DNA from: Multivorans sp965232105
GTDB lineage: Bacteria; Acidobacteriota; Thermoanaerobaculia; Multivoradales; Multivoraceae
Assembly (NCBI GenBank): GCA_965232105.1
Contig: OZ246956.1
Location: 3,534,001-3,598,000, forward strand
DNA: 64,000 nucleotides
Direction of reading: 5' to 3'
Shown: piece after piece, positions 11,251 to 19,496 of the stretch
Numbering within the stretch: the stretch's first letter is position 1
Layout: every line of letters starts with the position of its first letter
The notes under the pieces: generated by a model
The model's database searches: none
Seen by the model: the letters and a program-made list of their open reading frames with translations, nothing else
What the model was told of the DNA's origin: nothing
Program-made: the position numbers and the translations under genes

Positions 11251-13320
11251 GTGACGGACGCTGGCGAGCATCGCACTGCGCGCGACTGGGTGCGCCGGCC
11301 TGCCATCTGTGCGCCCGATGACGGGCGCACAGACTGGGTCGCGGGTGGCGCGGCTCCGCGCCACCCGGGTTCTGGCCGGCATTCGGCGCGCAGCGCCGGC
11401 CTTCTGGCGCCGGTCTTCACGCTCCTTGTGGCGGCGCCTCCCGTAGCCGCCCAACCACCAGCCGACCTCCCAGCCCCCAACGTCCTCTGGGTCTCCAGCG
11501 AGGACAACGGCCCCCATCTCGGCGCCTACGGCGACGACTACGCCACGACCCCGAACCTCGACGCGCTGGCGGGCCGGGGCCTGATCTACCGCAACGCCTG
11601 GTCGACCGTCCCGGTGTGCGCGCCGGCCCGCACGACGATCATCAGCGGTCTCTACCCGGCATCGACAGGCGCCCATCACATGCGCAGCCGGTCCCGGCTG
11701 CCGGACGGCTTCCGTTTCTTTCCGCAGGTCCTGCGCGAAGCCGGCTACTACGTGACGAACAACGCGAAGGAGGACTACAACCTCGTGAAGCCCGGCCGCC
11801 GGGGCCCCGGCGGCGGGGATCCCGTGTGGCACGAGTCGTCCCGCGAGGCGCACTGGCGGAACCGTCCGGAGGGCGCGCCCTTCTTCGCCGTCTTCAACTT
11901 CACGGTCAGCCACGAGAGCCAGATCCGGCGCCGTCCCCACACGCCCGTCCACGACCCGGCGAAGGTGAGGGTTCCGGCCTACCACCCGGACGTGCCCGAG
12001 GTGAGGCAGGACTGGGCGCAGTACTACGACAAGCTGACCGAGATGGACGCCCTGGTCGGCGAGCGCCTGGCCGAGTTGGACGAGGCCGGCCTCGCCGACG
12101 ACACGATCATCTTCTACTGGGGCGACCATGGGCCCGGTCTGCCCCGTGGCAAGCGGGCGGCGCTCCAGACCGGCCTCGGCGTGCCCCTGATCGTCTCCAT
12201 CCCTGCGAAGTACCGTCGCCTGGCGCCGGCCGATTACGAGCCCGGAGGGGAGACCGACCGCCTGGTCGGGTTCATCGACTTCGCGCCGACGATGCTCAGC
12301 CTGGCCGGTATCGAGCCGCCCGCGCACTTCCAGGGCCGCGCCTTCCTCGGCGCCCACGAGGCTGAGCCGAACGAGGTCGTCTTCGGCTTCTCCGACCGGA
12401 TGGACGAGCGCTACGACATGGTGCGCAGCGTCCGCGACAAGCGGTACGTCTACGCCCGCAACTTCCTGATCGACCGGCCCTACGGCCAGCGGCTCTCCTA
12501 CCAGATGGAAACGCCGACCACCCGGGTCTGGCTGCGGCTGTACCAGGAAGGGAAGCTGAACGAGGCCCAGGCGAGGTTCTGGCGGGAGAAACCGAGCGAA
12601 GAACTCTATGACCTGGAGAACGATCCGGATCAGGTGAACAACCTCGCGTCAGCTCCGGAACATGGGGCCCACCGGGAACGCCTGGCCCTGGCGCTCCGCA
12701 ACCACCTGCTCGGGATCCGCGACCTCGGCTTCCTGCCCGAAGGCGAGATGCATTGGCGCGCGGCGGCGATGGGCGCCGTGCCCTGGGCTTACGGCCAGGG
12801 CGCTTACCAGGTCGAAAGGGTGCTGGCCGCGGCGGAACTGGCTTCCGACCGGTCCGCCTGGGACGCCGAGGCCACCGACCGGCTCAAGAGGTTCCTTGCC
12901 GACCCGGACTCCGCGGTCCGCGCCTGGGCCGCCATCGGGCTCCGGGCGCGCGGCGAGGCGGTCGTGCAGGCATCGCTCGCGGAACTCCGCGCGGCGCTCC
13001 GGGACCGATCGGCGCCCGTCCGCATCCATGCCGCCGAGGCCCTGGGCCGCTTCGGCGGGGAGTCCGACCAACAACCGGTGGTCGAGCTACTGCTTGCATC
13101 GGCCTCGATCGAGGAGAACGACTTCTTCGATGCCCTGCTGGCCCTCAACGCGTTGGACTATCTCGATCCTGAGGTGCTTGGCGGAACGGAGCCGCTGGCC
13201 GAGGCGTGGCGAGAGCGTCTCGCCGCCCTTCCGAGCGCCCTGGAGGGCCTCGACCGCCGGTTCAGGAACTACGTTCCGCGTCTGATCGAGGCGATCCGGC
13301 TCGACGTGCCGGAACGTTGA
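11251..13320 (+). CDS. Secreted sulfatase with C-terminal HEAT repeats
   Basis: Alkaline-phosphatase superfamily sulfatase, probably periplasmic. A signal-like stretch (LLAPVFTLLVAAPPVAAQ) precedes the catalytic domain, which begins NVLWVSSEDNGPHLGAYG. The formylglycine site is the cysteine in VCAPARTTIISG. Later metal and sulfate-site blocks include FYWGDHGPGLPRGK. About 150 C-terminal residues are Ala/Leu/Arg-rich HEAT-like repeats (AVRAWAAIGLRARG, then PVRIHAAEALGRFG). The start is uncertain: GTG 11251 directly after the upstream stop and GTG 11290 are in frame, but both put repeat copy B into the coding sequence, and no ATG lies nearer the signal peptide. Confidence 0.88.
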   Translation: MTDAGEHRTARDWVRRPAICAPDDGRTDWVAGGAAPRHPGSGRHSARSAGLLAPVFTLLVAAPPVAAQPPADLPAPNVLWVSSEDNGPHLGAYGDDYATTPNLDALAGRGLIYRNAWSTVPVCAPARTTIISGLYPASTGAHHMRSRSRLPDGFRFFPQVLREAGYYVTNNAKEDYNLVKPGRRGPGGGDPVWHESSREAHWRNRPEGAPFFAVFNFTVSHESQIRRRPHTPVHDPAKVRVPAYHPDVPEVRQDWAQYYDKLTEMDALVGERLAELDEAGLADDTIIFYWGDHGPGLPRGKRAALQTGLGVPLIVSIPAKYRRLAPADYEPGGETDRLVGFIDFAPTMLSLAGIEPPAHFQGRAFLGAHEAEPNEVVFGFSDRMDERYDMVRSVRDKRYVYARNFLIDRPYGQRLSYQMETPTTRVWLRLYQEGKLNEAQARFWREKPSEELYDLENDPDQVNNLASAPEHGAHRERLALALRNHLLGIRDLGFLPEGEMHWRAAAMGAVPWAYGQGAYQVERVLAAAELASDRSAWDAEATDRLKRFLADPDSAVRAWAAIGLRARGEAVVQASLAELRAALRDRSAPVRIHAAEALGRFGGESDQQPVVELLLASASIEENDFFDALLALNALDYLDPEVLGGTEPLAEAWRERLAALPSALEGLDRRFRNYVPRLIEAIRLDVPER
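11285..11390 (+). repeat. Dispersed double-hairpin repeat, copy B
   Basis: Second copy of the roughly 100-base element. Hairpin 1 has a perfect 9-bp stem (11308-11316 with 11323-11331, loop GATGAC). Hairpin 2 has a perfect 11-bp stem with a 2-base loop (11343-11366). The tail CCGGGTTCTGGCCGGCATTCGG continues the match to copy C. It lies directly after the CoA-transferase stop, inside the open frame that leads into the sulfatase. Confidence 0.82.
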
Positions 13321-13339
13321 CGAGGGACGGGCGCGTTTC

Positions 13340-14689
13340 ATGGGGATTGAAGGCATCGAGTACGGCGCCGCGCACGCTCGCCTGGAAGAGTTGCTGAACT
13401 CGGTGGACCGGCCCGGCAGCTACTGCACGGGCGGTCGGCTGTACGTGCCGCTGCCGCGCGTCCAGGCGACGGGCTTGGGGGACCTGTCGCTCCCGGTTCC
13501 GCCCGCCCAGATCGAGGCGCTGCTCGCCGCGGCGGAACGCGCGCCGTACGGCAAGGGTACGCGGACGCTCGTGGACACTTCGGTTCGCGACTGCTGGCAG
13601 ATCGACAGCCGGAAGGTCCGGCTGGCGGGACAGGCGTGGCCGAAATCGCTCGCGAAGATCCTGAGCCTGGTTGCCGAGGGCCTTGGACTGCCCGTCGAAC
13701 GGCTCGGCGCCGACCTGTACAAGCTGCTCGTCTACCGGCGGGGTGGGTTCTTCGCCGAACACCGCGACACGGAGAAGATCCCCGGGATGGTGGGCACGCT
13801 CTCGCTGTCGCTGCCGGCGGCGGGGTCCGGCGGCGAGATCGTGGTGCGGCACCGCGAGAGGGAGACCACTTTCGACACGGCCGCGAGCGAACCGTCGGAG
13901 CTCGCGTTCACGGCCTTCTACGCGGATTGCCTGCACGAGGTGAAGCCGGTCACGGCCGGCCGCCGAGTGTCCCTCGTGTTCAACCTGGTTCTGGATTCAG
14001 CCGAACGCGGGCTGGGCGCGCCCGACTACTCCGACCTGGCGGGGCCCGTTACTCAGTGTCTGGCCGAGTGGCGCGACGAACGAGAAGTCTCGAAGATCGT
14101 GTGGCTCCTCGACCACGAATACAGCGAGGAGGGACTGTCGTTCCGGACGCTGAAGAACACCGATGCGGCCGTGGCCAGGGTGCTCGGAGAGGCAGCGGAC
14201 CGGGCGGACTGCGAACTGCACGCCACTGTGCTGAAGATCGAGGAGTACGGCACGCCCGACTTCGAATGGGGCTGGGACAACGACCCGGACGCCGTCATGG
14301 GCGAGGTCATCGACCGACGGCTGGTCCTGGACGCGTGGGCCGGCCGCGACGGCGGCAGGCCGTCCCTGGGCGAGATCCCGCTCGACGACGGAGAGCTCCT
14401 TCCCCTCGGCGCGCTCGACGACGCCGACCCCGACGAGCACCGAACGATCGACGGCTACGGACTCGACATCGATCACGTGACGGAACGGCGCGGCAGCCCC
14501 TACACCCTGGTCTGCACCAAGAACCGCAACGGGTACAAGCGGCGGCTTCGCGAGTACGCCGAGGACGTGCAGTGGATGGATGCGCTGCTGGAAGGCACGC
14601 CAGACGGCGGCGCCGGGAACGTGTCCCGGGGAAGAGCGGCCCGGTTGGCGGAGGCAGTCGCGATCGGCCGGGCCGCTGCCCGAAGTTGA
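13340..14689 (+). CDS. 2-oxoglutarate/Fe(II)-dependent oxygenase-like protein
   Basis: Prolyl-4-hydroxylase-like jelly-roll oxygenase of 449 residues. The iron ligands fit His141 and Asp143 (AEHRDTEK) and His199 (CLHEVKPVTAGRRVSLVF), with an arginine nearby for 2-oxoglutarate. The core lies at about residues 100-215; the C-terminal 230 residues have no domain I recognise and are acidic. No signal peptide is seen, so it is probably cytoplasmic. It follows the sulfatase by 19 bases on the same strand and may be cotranscribed, but a shared function is not evident. Substrate unknown. Confidence 0.75.
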   Translation: MGIEGIEYGAAHARLEELLNSVDRPGSYCTGGRLYVPLPRVQATGLGDLSLPVPPAQIEALLAAAERAPYGKGTRTLVDTSVRDCWQIDSRKVRLAGQAWPKSLAKILSLVAEGLGLPVERLGADLYKLLVYRRGGFFAEHRDTEKIPGMVGTLSLSLPAAGSGGEIVVRHRERETTFDTAASEPSELAFTAFYADCLHEVKPVTAGRRVSLVFNLVLDSAERGLGAPDYSDLAGPVTQCLAEWRDEREVSKIVWLLDHEYSEEGLSFRTLKNTDAAVARVLGEAADRADCELHATVLKIEEYGTPDFEWGWDNDPDAVMGEVIDRRLVLDAWAGRDGGRPSLGEIPLDDGELLPLGALDDADPDEHRTIDGYGLDIDHVTERRGSPYTLVCTKNRNGYKRRLREYAEDVQWMDALLEGTPDGGAGNVSRGRAARLAEAVAIGRAAARS

Positions 14690-14754
14690 CCGGCCGCGAT
14701 GCCGAGCGAGAGTACGAACGCGGCCCGAAAACGGGGCGTCCTTTCCGGAGGGCG

Positions 14755-15153
14755 CTACTCCTCGATCTTGCCGAGCTCGGCGCCGACGTGGTTCAACAGG
14801 TCGCCGACGAGGACGATGGCGGCTTCGCGGTCGATCGGTTCCGTCTCCTCGTCGACCCCCTGATAGCGAAACTCGACCGCGTAGGGCGTGTAGCCCGCGA
14901 GGCTGCGGAAACGGTCGACGTCGGTCTCGCTGGCGCCGCACTTCTCGAGCTGCTCCAGCAGCGTCTCCAGGCTGTGGGTCAACTCGTACAGTCCGCCCAG
15001 GAGGGCAATCCATGCCTTGAGCGCCTTCTCCCCGGCTTGCTGGAGGTGGAAGCCGAACGACTCCTCCGGTCCGTCGTCTTCCAGAAGCCGCATGGATCGC
15101 AGGTCCTTCGCGGCCGAGCCGAGCATCATTCGCGCGCACTTAGGGTCGCTCAT
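14755..15153 (-). CDS. HEPN domain protein, toxin-like partner of the upstream nucleotidyltransferase
   Basis: All-helical HEPN-family protein of 132 residues. The helix FHLQQAGEKALKAWIALLGG, then THSLETLLEQL, and the YAVEFRYQG segment are typical of HEPN proteins paired with MNT enzymes. The start ATG 15151-15153 overlaps the end of the nucleotidyltransferase gene by 14 bases, so the two are translated together. In such pairs the HEPN protein is usually an RNase or its relative and the MNT protein neutralises it by AMPylation. The strict R-x4-6-H RNase motif is not obvious here, so activity is uncertain. Confidence 0.75.
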   Translation of the reverse strand: MSDPKCARMMLGSAAKDLRSMRLLEDDGPEESFGFHLQQAGEKALKAWIALLGGLYELTHSLETLLEQLEKCGASETDVDRFRSLAGYTPYAVEFRYQGVDEETEPIDREAAIVLVGDLLNHVGAELGKIEE

Positions 15154-15514
15154 AGAGCACCTTCCCCTCCCGCAACGCCCGCGCCAGAACGTGGTTGAGG
15201 GAGTCCCGCCAGTACTCGACATCCTCCTTGGAGAACACGAGAATGTCCGTCGGCGGGCGAAACGATCTCAGTGCCTTGTACAGCCGGTTCATCTCCCCGC
15301 GCCTGCTTCGTCCCGGGCCGAACGGCTCTGCCTCGATGACGAGAAGATCGATGTCCGACGTGTCCCGTGCCTCGCCGCGTGCGCGGGAACCGAACAGGAT
15401 GACCTGTTCGGGATCCACTTCGTCGACGATGGCGCGGACCATGCGGTGGAGGAGGTCGGGGGTTACGGCGGGCATGACTTGCCGGCGAACTGCTCGAGCC
15501 TCTCGGTCCTTCAT
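15140..15514 (-). CDS. MNT-type nucleotidyltransferase, antitoxin of a HEPN/MNT pair
   Basis: Minimal nucleotidyltransferase of 124 residues. The active-site motif FGSRARGEARDTSDIDLLV is complete, with Gly42-Ser43 and metal-binding Asp54/Asp56. The family uses ATP or another NTP to AMPylate the HEPN partner (type VII toxin-antitoxin mechanism for MntA/HepT-like pairs). A second in-frame ATG at codon 14 (MPAVTPDLL) may be the true start. The gene overlaps the HEPN gene downstream and converges with the oxygenase gene. Confidence 0.8.
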   Translation of the reverse strand: MKDREARAVRRQVMPAVTPDLLHRMVRAIVDEVDPEQVILFGSRARGEARDTSDIDLLVIEAEPFGPGRSRRGEMNRLYKALRSFRPPTDILVFSKEDVEYWRDSLNHVLARALREGKVLYERP

Positions 15515-15524
15515 CGTCGCGGCC

Positions 15525-16973
15525 CTAGTCGCTCACTTCCGCCTCCGGCGGCCAGCCGAAGGGCAGATCTTCGGGCACGACCTCGATCTCGGTCGAGAAC
15601 TTGAACGGTGCTTCCCCAGGTCCCGGGAAAGTGAACTCGAGGAAGAAAGCGCTCCAGCCGGTCACCGGGGCGTCGACGGCGCCGACCCACTGGCCGTCGT
15701 CTGAGACCTCCACCGGGGTGCTGGTCCAGGCGCGACCGATCGTGTCGACGCGGAAGTCGCGCGTCTCCGTGTTCGACGCCTGCCAGAGCAGGACCTGGCT
15801 CGGTTCCATGCCGTTCGCCACCCAGGCGCTGATCGCGCCTCCCGCGTCGTCGGTCTCGATCGACCAGTCGACATCAGGGCGCTCCACGTCCTCAAGGATG
15901 GCCTGGTAGAAGGCGACGAAACCCACAGCGGCATCGCTGCCGCCGAGGGAGTGCTCGGTGTTCGGCACGTAGCGCAGGTGCTTCTCGCCGACCAGGTCGT
16001 CGAAGTAGAACTGGGAAGAGTCGGAGAGGAAGAACTGGTCTCCGGTCGCGTTGATCAGGTACTTCGGCATGTCCAGCTTCTCGAGGTGCTGGTAGGGTTC
16101 CACGATCTGCTGGAGTTCCAGGTAGCGGGGATCGTTGAACCAGTCCATGATCCCCTCGCGTTCGTAGTCGCCGACGGCGGGCGCCCAGAATCCGTAGGCT
16201 TTCCAGTGATGAATGAAGGAGGGTTCGAGGTTCAGCATGTCGATCACGATCGGCGCGATCGCGATGACCCGCTCGTCGACGATCGCCGTGGTCCAGGTGG
16301 TCCAGCCGCGCTTCGAGCCGCCCGCGACGACGAACCGGTCGACCTCTTTGCCGCCGCCGTCCTCGGAGGCCGCGAAGGCGGTCATCGTGTCCATCGCCCG
16401 GACCGCGGCCTTCGTCATCGGCAGCCGCGCCAGCCAGATCTCGTCCTCGCCACGCAGGAACTTGTCCCAGCCGTAGGCGATCAACTGGTCCTCGACGCGC
16501 TCGCCGTAGTCGTCGCCGACGAAGGTCAGCGGCTGGTTCGGCACCATCCGCAGCTCGGCGCTGAACGAGCCAGTGGCGAGAGCCGGCTGGAGAGCTAGCG
16601 GGTTGGCCTGTTCCGGCGGGTCGCCGCCGTTGCGGCCGCTCGAGATGTAGAGGAAGGCCGCGTCGCTCCTGATCTCGTCCGGCTCCACCAGCATCAGCCA
16701 GTGAGTCCACAAGGGCCGGTCCACCTCGGCCTCGGTGAGCCAGGTCTGGCTCGTCATCTCGATCGTGTGCAGCGTGTAGCCGTCTCCGGGTTCGCTGGCG
16801 ACGAGGTTCCAGGCATAGGCAGGGTCGGGCGTGTCGACGTACTGCTTGAGGATGTCGCCGGGCCCCGGCTCGACAGCGGCACCAGCGTCGGCGACGGTGG
16901 AGTCGCCACCGGCGCAGCCGAAGAGCAGCAGCGCCGTGGCGGACAGGGCAAGCGTGTCGCGGATGATTCTCAT
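15525..16973 (-). CDS. PhoPQ-activated pathogenicity-related (PqaA-type) lipoprotein
   Basis: Alpha/beta-hydrolase-like protein of the PhoPQ_related family, 482 residues. A lipoprotein signal peptide ends in LLLFGC with the lipid-attachment cysteine at residue 20, so it is probably membrane-anchored in the periplasm or outer membrane. Family blocks include YAWNLVASEPGDGYTLH, FVVAGGSKRGWTTW (the nucleophile-elbow-like GGSKRG), MLNLEPSFIHHWKAYGFWAP and YLINATGDQFFLSDSSQFY. It lies 10 bases after the MNT gene end and 65 bases downstream of the AMACR gene on the same strand. The biochemical substrate of the family is not established. Confidence 0.88.
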   Translation of the reverse strand: MRIIRDTLALSATALLLFGCAGGDSTVADAGAAVEPGPGDILKQYVDTPDPAYAWNLVASEPGDGYTLHTIEMTSQTWLTEAEVDRPLWTHWLMLVEPDEIRSDAAFLYISSGRNGGDPPEQANPLALQPALATGSFSAELRMVPNQPLTFVGDDYGERVEDQLIAYGWDKFLRGEDEIWLARLPMTKAAVRAMDTMTAFAASEDGGGKEVDRFVVAGGSKRGWTTWTTAIVDERVIAIAPIVIDMLNLEPSFIHHWKAYGFWAPAVGDYEREGIMDWFNDPRYLELQQIVEPYQHLEKLDMPKYLINATGDQFFLSDSSQFYFDDLVGEKHLRYVPNTEHSLGGSDAAVGFVAFYQAILEDVERPDVDWSIETDDAGGAISAWVANGMEPSQVLLWQASNTETRDFRVDTIGRAWTSTPVEVSDDGQWVGAVDAPVTGWSAFFLEFTFPGPGEAPFKFSTEIEVVPEDLPFGWPPEAEVSD

Positions 16974-17038
16974 CGTTGCGTTCCCCTTTTCATCCGGTGT
17001 CGGCCAGCCGACGCCCGGCGCGGATCCGTGCCGCGGAG

Positions 17039-18169
17039 TCAGATCGCCTCCGCGTCACGCAGGCCGCTGATCTTCTCGCGACTGAACCCCCAGTCCGCCA
17101 GCACTGCCTCACTGTGTTCTCCGGCCTTGGGCGGCGGCCCCTGGACCGCGACCTCCGTGCGGCTGAAGCGCGGCGCGGGCGCCGGTTGCGCCACGCCGTC
17201 GACCTCCACGAAGGTCTGCCGGGACCGGTTGTGCGGGTGATCGATCGCCTCGCCGATGCGGAGCACGGGAGCGAAGCAGATGTCGCTGCCCTCCATGATC
17301 GCGCACCACTCGTCGCGCGTCTTCGTGCGGAAGGTCTCGGCCAGCTTCGCCTTGAGTTCGGGCCAGCGGTCCCGGTTCTGGAGGTGCCCCTCCCACTCGC
17401 CGCCCGAGAGGCCCGTCTTCTCGAGCAGCAGGGCGTAGAACTGCGGTTCGATCGAGCCGATGGAGACGTACTCGCCGTCCGCGCACTCGTAGGTGTCGTA
17501 GAAGTGCGAGCCGCTGTCGAGCATGTTCGAGCCGCGCTCGTCCTTCCACACCCCGGCCGAATGCATGCCGACGACCGCGGCCAGCAGCAGGGCCGAGCCG
17601 TCCGTCATCGCCGCGTCGACGACCTGGCCCTGGCCGGACTTCTGCGCCTCGAGCAGACCCGCGACGACGCCCAGGGCCAGCAGCATGCCGCCGCCGCCGA
17701 AATCGCCGACCAGGTTGAGCGGTGGCACCGGTTTGCCGCCGTTGGCGCCGATCGAGTGGAGTACGCCGGAGAGCGCGATGTAGTTGATGTCATGGCCGGC
17801 GGCGTGGGCGATCGTGCCGTTCTGCCCCCAACCGGTCATCCGTCCGAAGACGAGCTTCGGGTTCCGCTCCAGGCACACGTCCGGACCGAGCCCGAGCCGT
17901 TCCATGACCCCGGGACGGAAGCCCTCGATCAGGCCGTCCGCCTGCTCGACCAGGTCGAGCACGGCCTCCACGGCTTCGGGCCGCTTCAGGTCCATGGCCA
18001 GCGAACGACGGCCGCGGTTCAGCACGTCGAACTTCGAACCCCGGCCGGCGTAGGCCTTGCGGTCGATCCGCACGACCTCGGCGCCAAGGTCCGAGAGCAC
18101 CATGGCGCAGAACGGGCCGGGTCCGATGCCGGCGATCTCGAGAATGCGGTAGCCGTCGAGTGGTCCCAT
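17039..18169 (-). CDS. Alpha-methylacyl-CoA racemase
   Basis: CaiB-fold enzyme of 376 residues that epimerises 2-methylacyl-CoA esters. The racemase residues are all present: His126 (AGHDINY), Asp156 (NLVGDFGG) and Glu241 (IGSIEPQFY), and their numbering coincides with the M. tuberculosis racemase MCR. This separates it from the CoA-transferase at 10 kb. The N-terminal block LDGYRILEIAGIGPGPFCAMVLSDLGAEVVRID is typical. It is divergent from the F420-type oxidoreductase at 18.4 kb, mirroring the arrangement at 9-11 kb, and suggests processing of methyl-branched acyl-CoAs. Confidence 0.93.
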   Translation of the reverse strand: MGPLDGYRILEIAGIGPGPFCAMVLSDLGAEVVRIDRKAYAGRGSKFDVLNRGRRSLAMDLKRPEAVEAVLDLVEQADGLIEGFRPGVMERLGLGPDVCLERNPKLVFGRMTGWGQNGTIAHAAGHDINYIALSGVLHSIGANGGKPVPPLNLVGDFGGGGMLLALGVVAGLLEAQKSGQGQVVDAAMTDGSALLLAAVVGMHSAGVWKDERGSNMLDSGSHFYDTYECADGEYVSIGSIEPQFYALLLEKTGLSGGEWEGHLQNRDRWPELKAKLAETFRTKTRDEWCAIMEGSDICFAPVLRIGEAIDHPHNRSRQTFVEVDGVAQPAPAPRFSRTEVAVQGPPPKAGEHSEAVLADWGFSREKISGLRDAEAI

Positions 18170-18397
18170 GGCGCGAAGTCTCCAGGCGATTCGTATTGCG
18201 TGCGAGGCCGGTCAGTATAGGAGAGCCGGTCCATTGTCGATCCGCGCCGGATGCGGGCAGCAATGTCGCCGGTCCCGGGAAGCGGGGCCGCCGCACTGCC
18301 AGGCCGCCGCTCTGCCTTACAATCCGCGCTCGACAACCGCGAACCGGAACACTTGTAGAGCTGCGGCCCCGGCCGCCGCTGTGGAGGCTTGCAGACC

Positions 18398-19354
18398 ATG
18401 CAGCGATACGGAATGACGATCCCATTCGGCCTGCCCCTGGCGGAGCAGGAAGACCTGATCAAGGAGATGGTGGACCTCGGCTACACGGACTTCTGGTCCT
18501 CCGAGTCGAACGGCGCCGACGGCTTCACGCCGCTCGTTCAGGCGGCGATCTGGGCGCCCACGGCGCGGCTCGGCATCGCGATCATCCCCGCGTACACGCG
18601 GGGCCCGGCGTTGATGGCCCAGACCGTGGGCGCGATGGCCGAGGCGGCGCCGGGTCGCTTCGTCATGGGCCTCGGCACCTCCTCCAACGTGATCGTCGAG
18701 AACTGGAACGACATCCCGTTCGAACGGCCCTACTACAAGACCCGCGACATGGTGCGCTTCCTCAAGAAGGCGCTGACGGGCGACCGGATCGACGAGGAGT
18801 TCGAGACCTTCAACGTGCGCGGCTTCCGCATGGGGAGGCCGCTCCAGGAACGCCCGCCGATCCTGGTCGCCGCTCTGCGCCAGGGAATGCTCAGGATGGC
18901 CGGCCGCGAGGGGGACGGCGCGATCCTGAACTGGCTCTCGCCCGAGGACGTGAAGACCGTCGTTCCCTACGTCCACGAGGGCGGCCCCGGCAAGGAGATC
19001 GCGGCCCGGATCTTCGTCGTGCCGACCGAGGACAAGGCGATCATCGACTACGTCGCCCGCCGCGGCATGGCCGCCTACCTGAACGTCCCTGTCTACGCCG
19101 CCTTCCATGACTGGCTCGGCCGCCGCGACGAGCTCGGTCCGATGTGGGACGCCTGGGCCGCCGGCGACCGCAAGAAGGCGGTCGAGGTGATCCCCGAGGA
19201 AACGCTCCACGACATCTTCATCATCGGCTCACCCGGCAAGTGCCGCGAGCGTATCCAGGAGTACATCGAGGCGGGTATCCATACGCCGGCCCTGGCGCTC
19301 CAGCACCCGGGCGACGATCTGCGGCAGACGATCCGCGACCTGGCGCCGCAGTAA
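18398..19354 (+). CDS. LLM class F420-dependent oxidoreductase
   Basis: Luciferase-like TIM-barrel oxidoreductase of 318 residues. The start ATG 18398 gives MQRYGMTIPFGLPL; TTG 18389 is weaker. Visible family blocks are LGYTDFWSSESNGADGFTPL, ARLGIAIIPAYTRGPALMAQT and APGRFVMGLGTSSNVIVENWN. It belongs to a different subgroup from the enzyme at 8.9 kb. The 228 bases between its start and the divergent AMACR gene contain no gene. The probable role is a hydride transfer in acid or alcohol oxidation, but the substrate is unknown. Confidence 0.9.
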   Translation: MQRYGMTIPFGLPLAEQEDLIKEMVDLGYTDFWSSESNGADGFTPLVQAAIWAPTARLGIAIIPAYTRGPALMAQTVGAMAEAAPGRFVMGLGTSSNVIVENWNDIPFERPYYKTRDMVRFLKKALTGDRIDEEFETFNVRGFRMGRPLQERPPILVAALRQGMLRMAGREGDGAILNWLSPEDVKTVVPYVHEGGPGKEIAARIFVVPTEDKAIIDYVARRGMAAYLNVPVYAAFHDWLGRRDELGPMWDAWAAGDRKKAVEVIPEETLHDIFIIGSPGKCRERIQEYIEAGIHTPALALQHPGDDLRQTIRDLAPQ

Positions 19355-19356
19355 GG

Positions 19357-19465
19357 TCCGAGACTGGGTGCGCCGGCCTGCCATCCGTGCGCCCGCTGAC
19401 GGGCGCACGGACTGGCTCGCGGGTGGCGCGGCTCGCGCCACCCGAGTTCTGGCCGGCATCCGGTC
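19357..19465 (+). repeat. Dispersed double-hairpin repeat, copy C
   Basis: Best-formed copy. It begins GTCCGAGACTGGGTGCGCC. Hairpin 1 is a perfect 10-bp stem (19385-19394 with 19401-19410, loop GCTGAC); hairpin 2 is a perfect 11-bp stem (19420-19430 with 19434-19444, loop GCT); the tail GAGTTCTGGCCGGCATCCGG follows. It separates the oxidoreductase from the decaying defence island. Confidence 0.85.
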
Positions 19466-19496
19466 CGTTTCACGTGCCTGAGCCAGAGCCCCACTC

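Noticed and set aside
9906..11507. Upstream extension of the F420-type oxidoreductase frame by over 500 codons
   Set aside because: It lies antisense to the CoA-transferase, and family homology starts at ATG 9903-9905.
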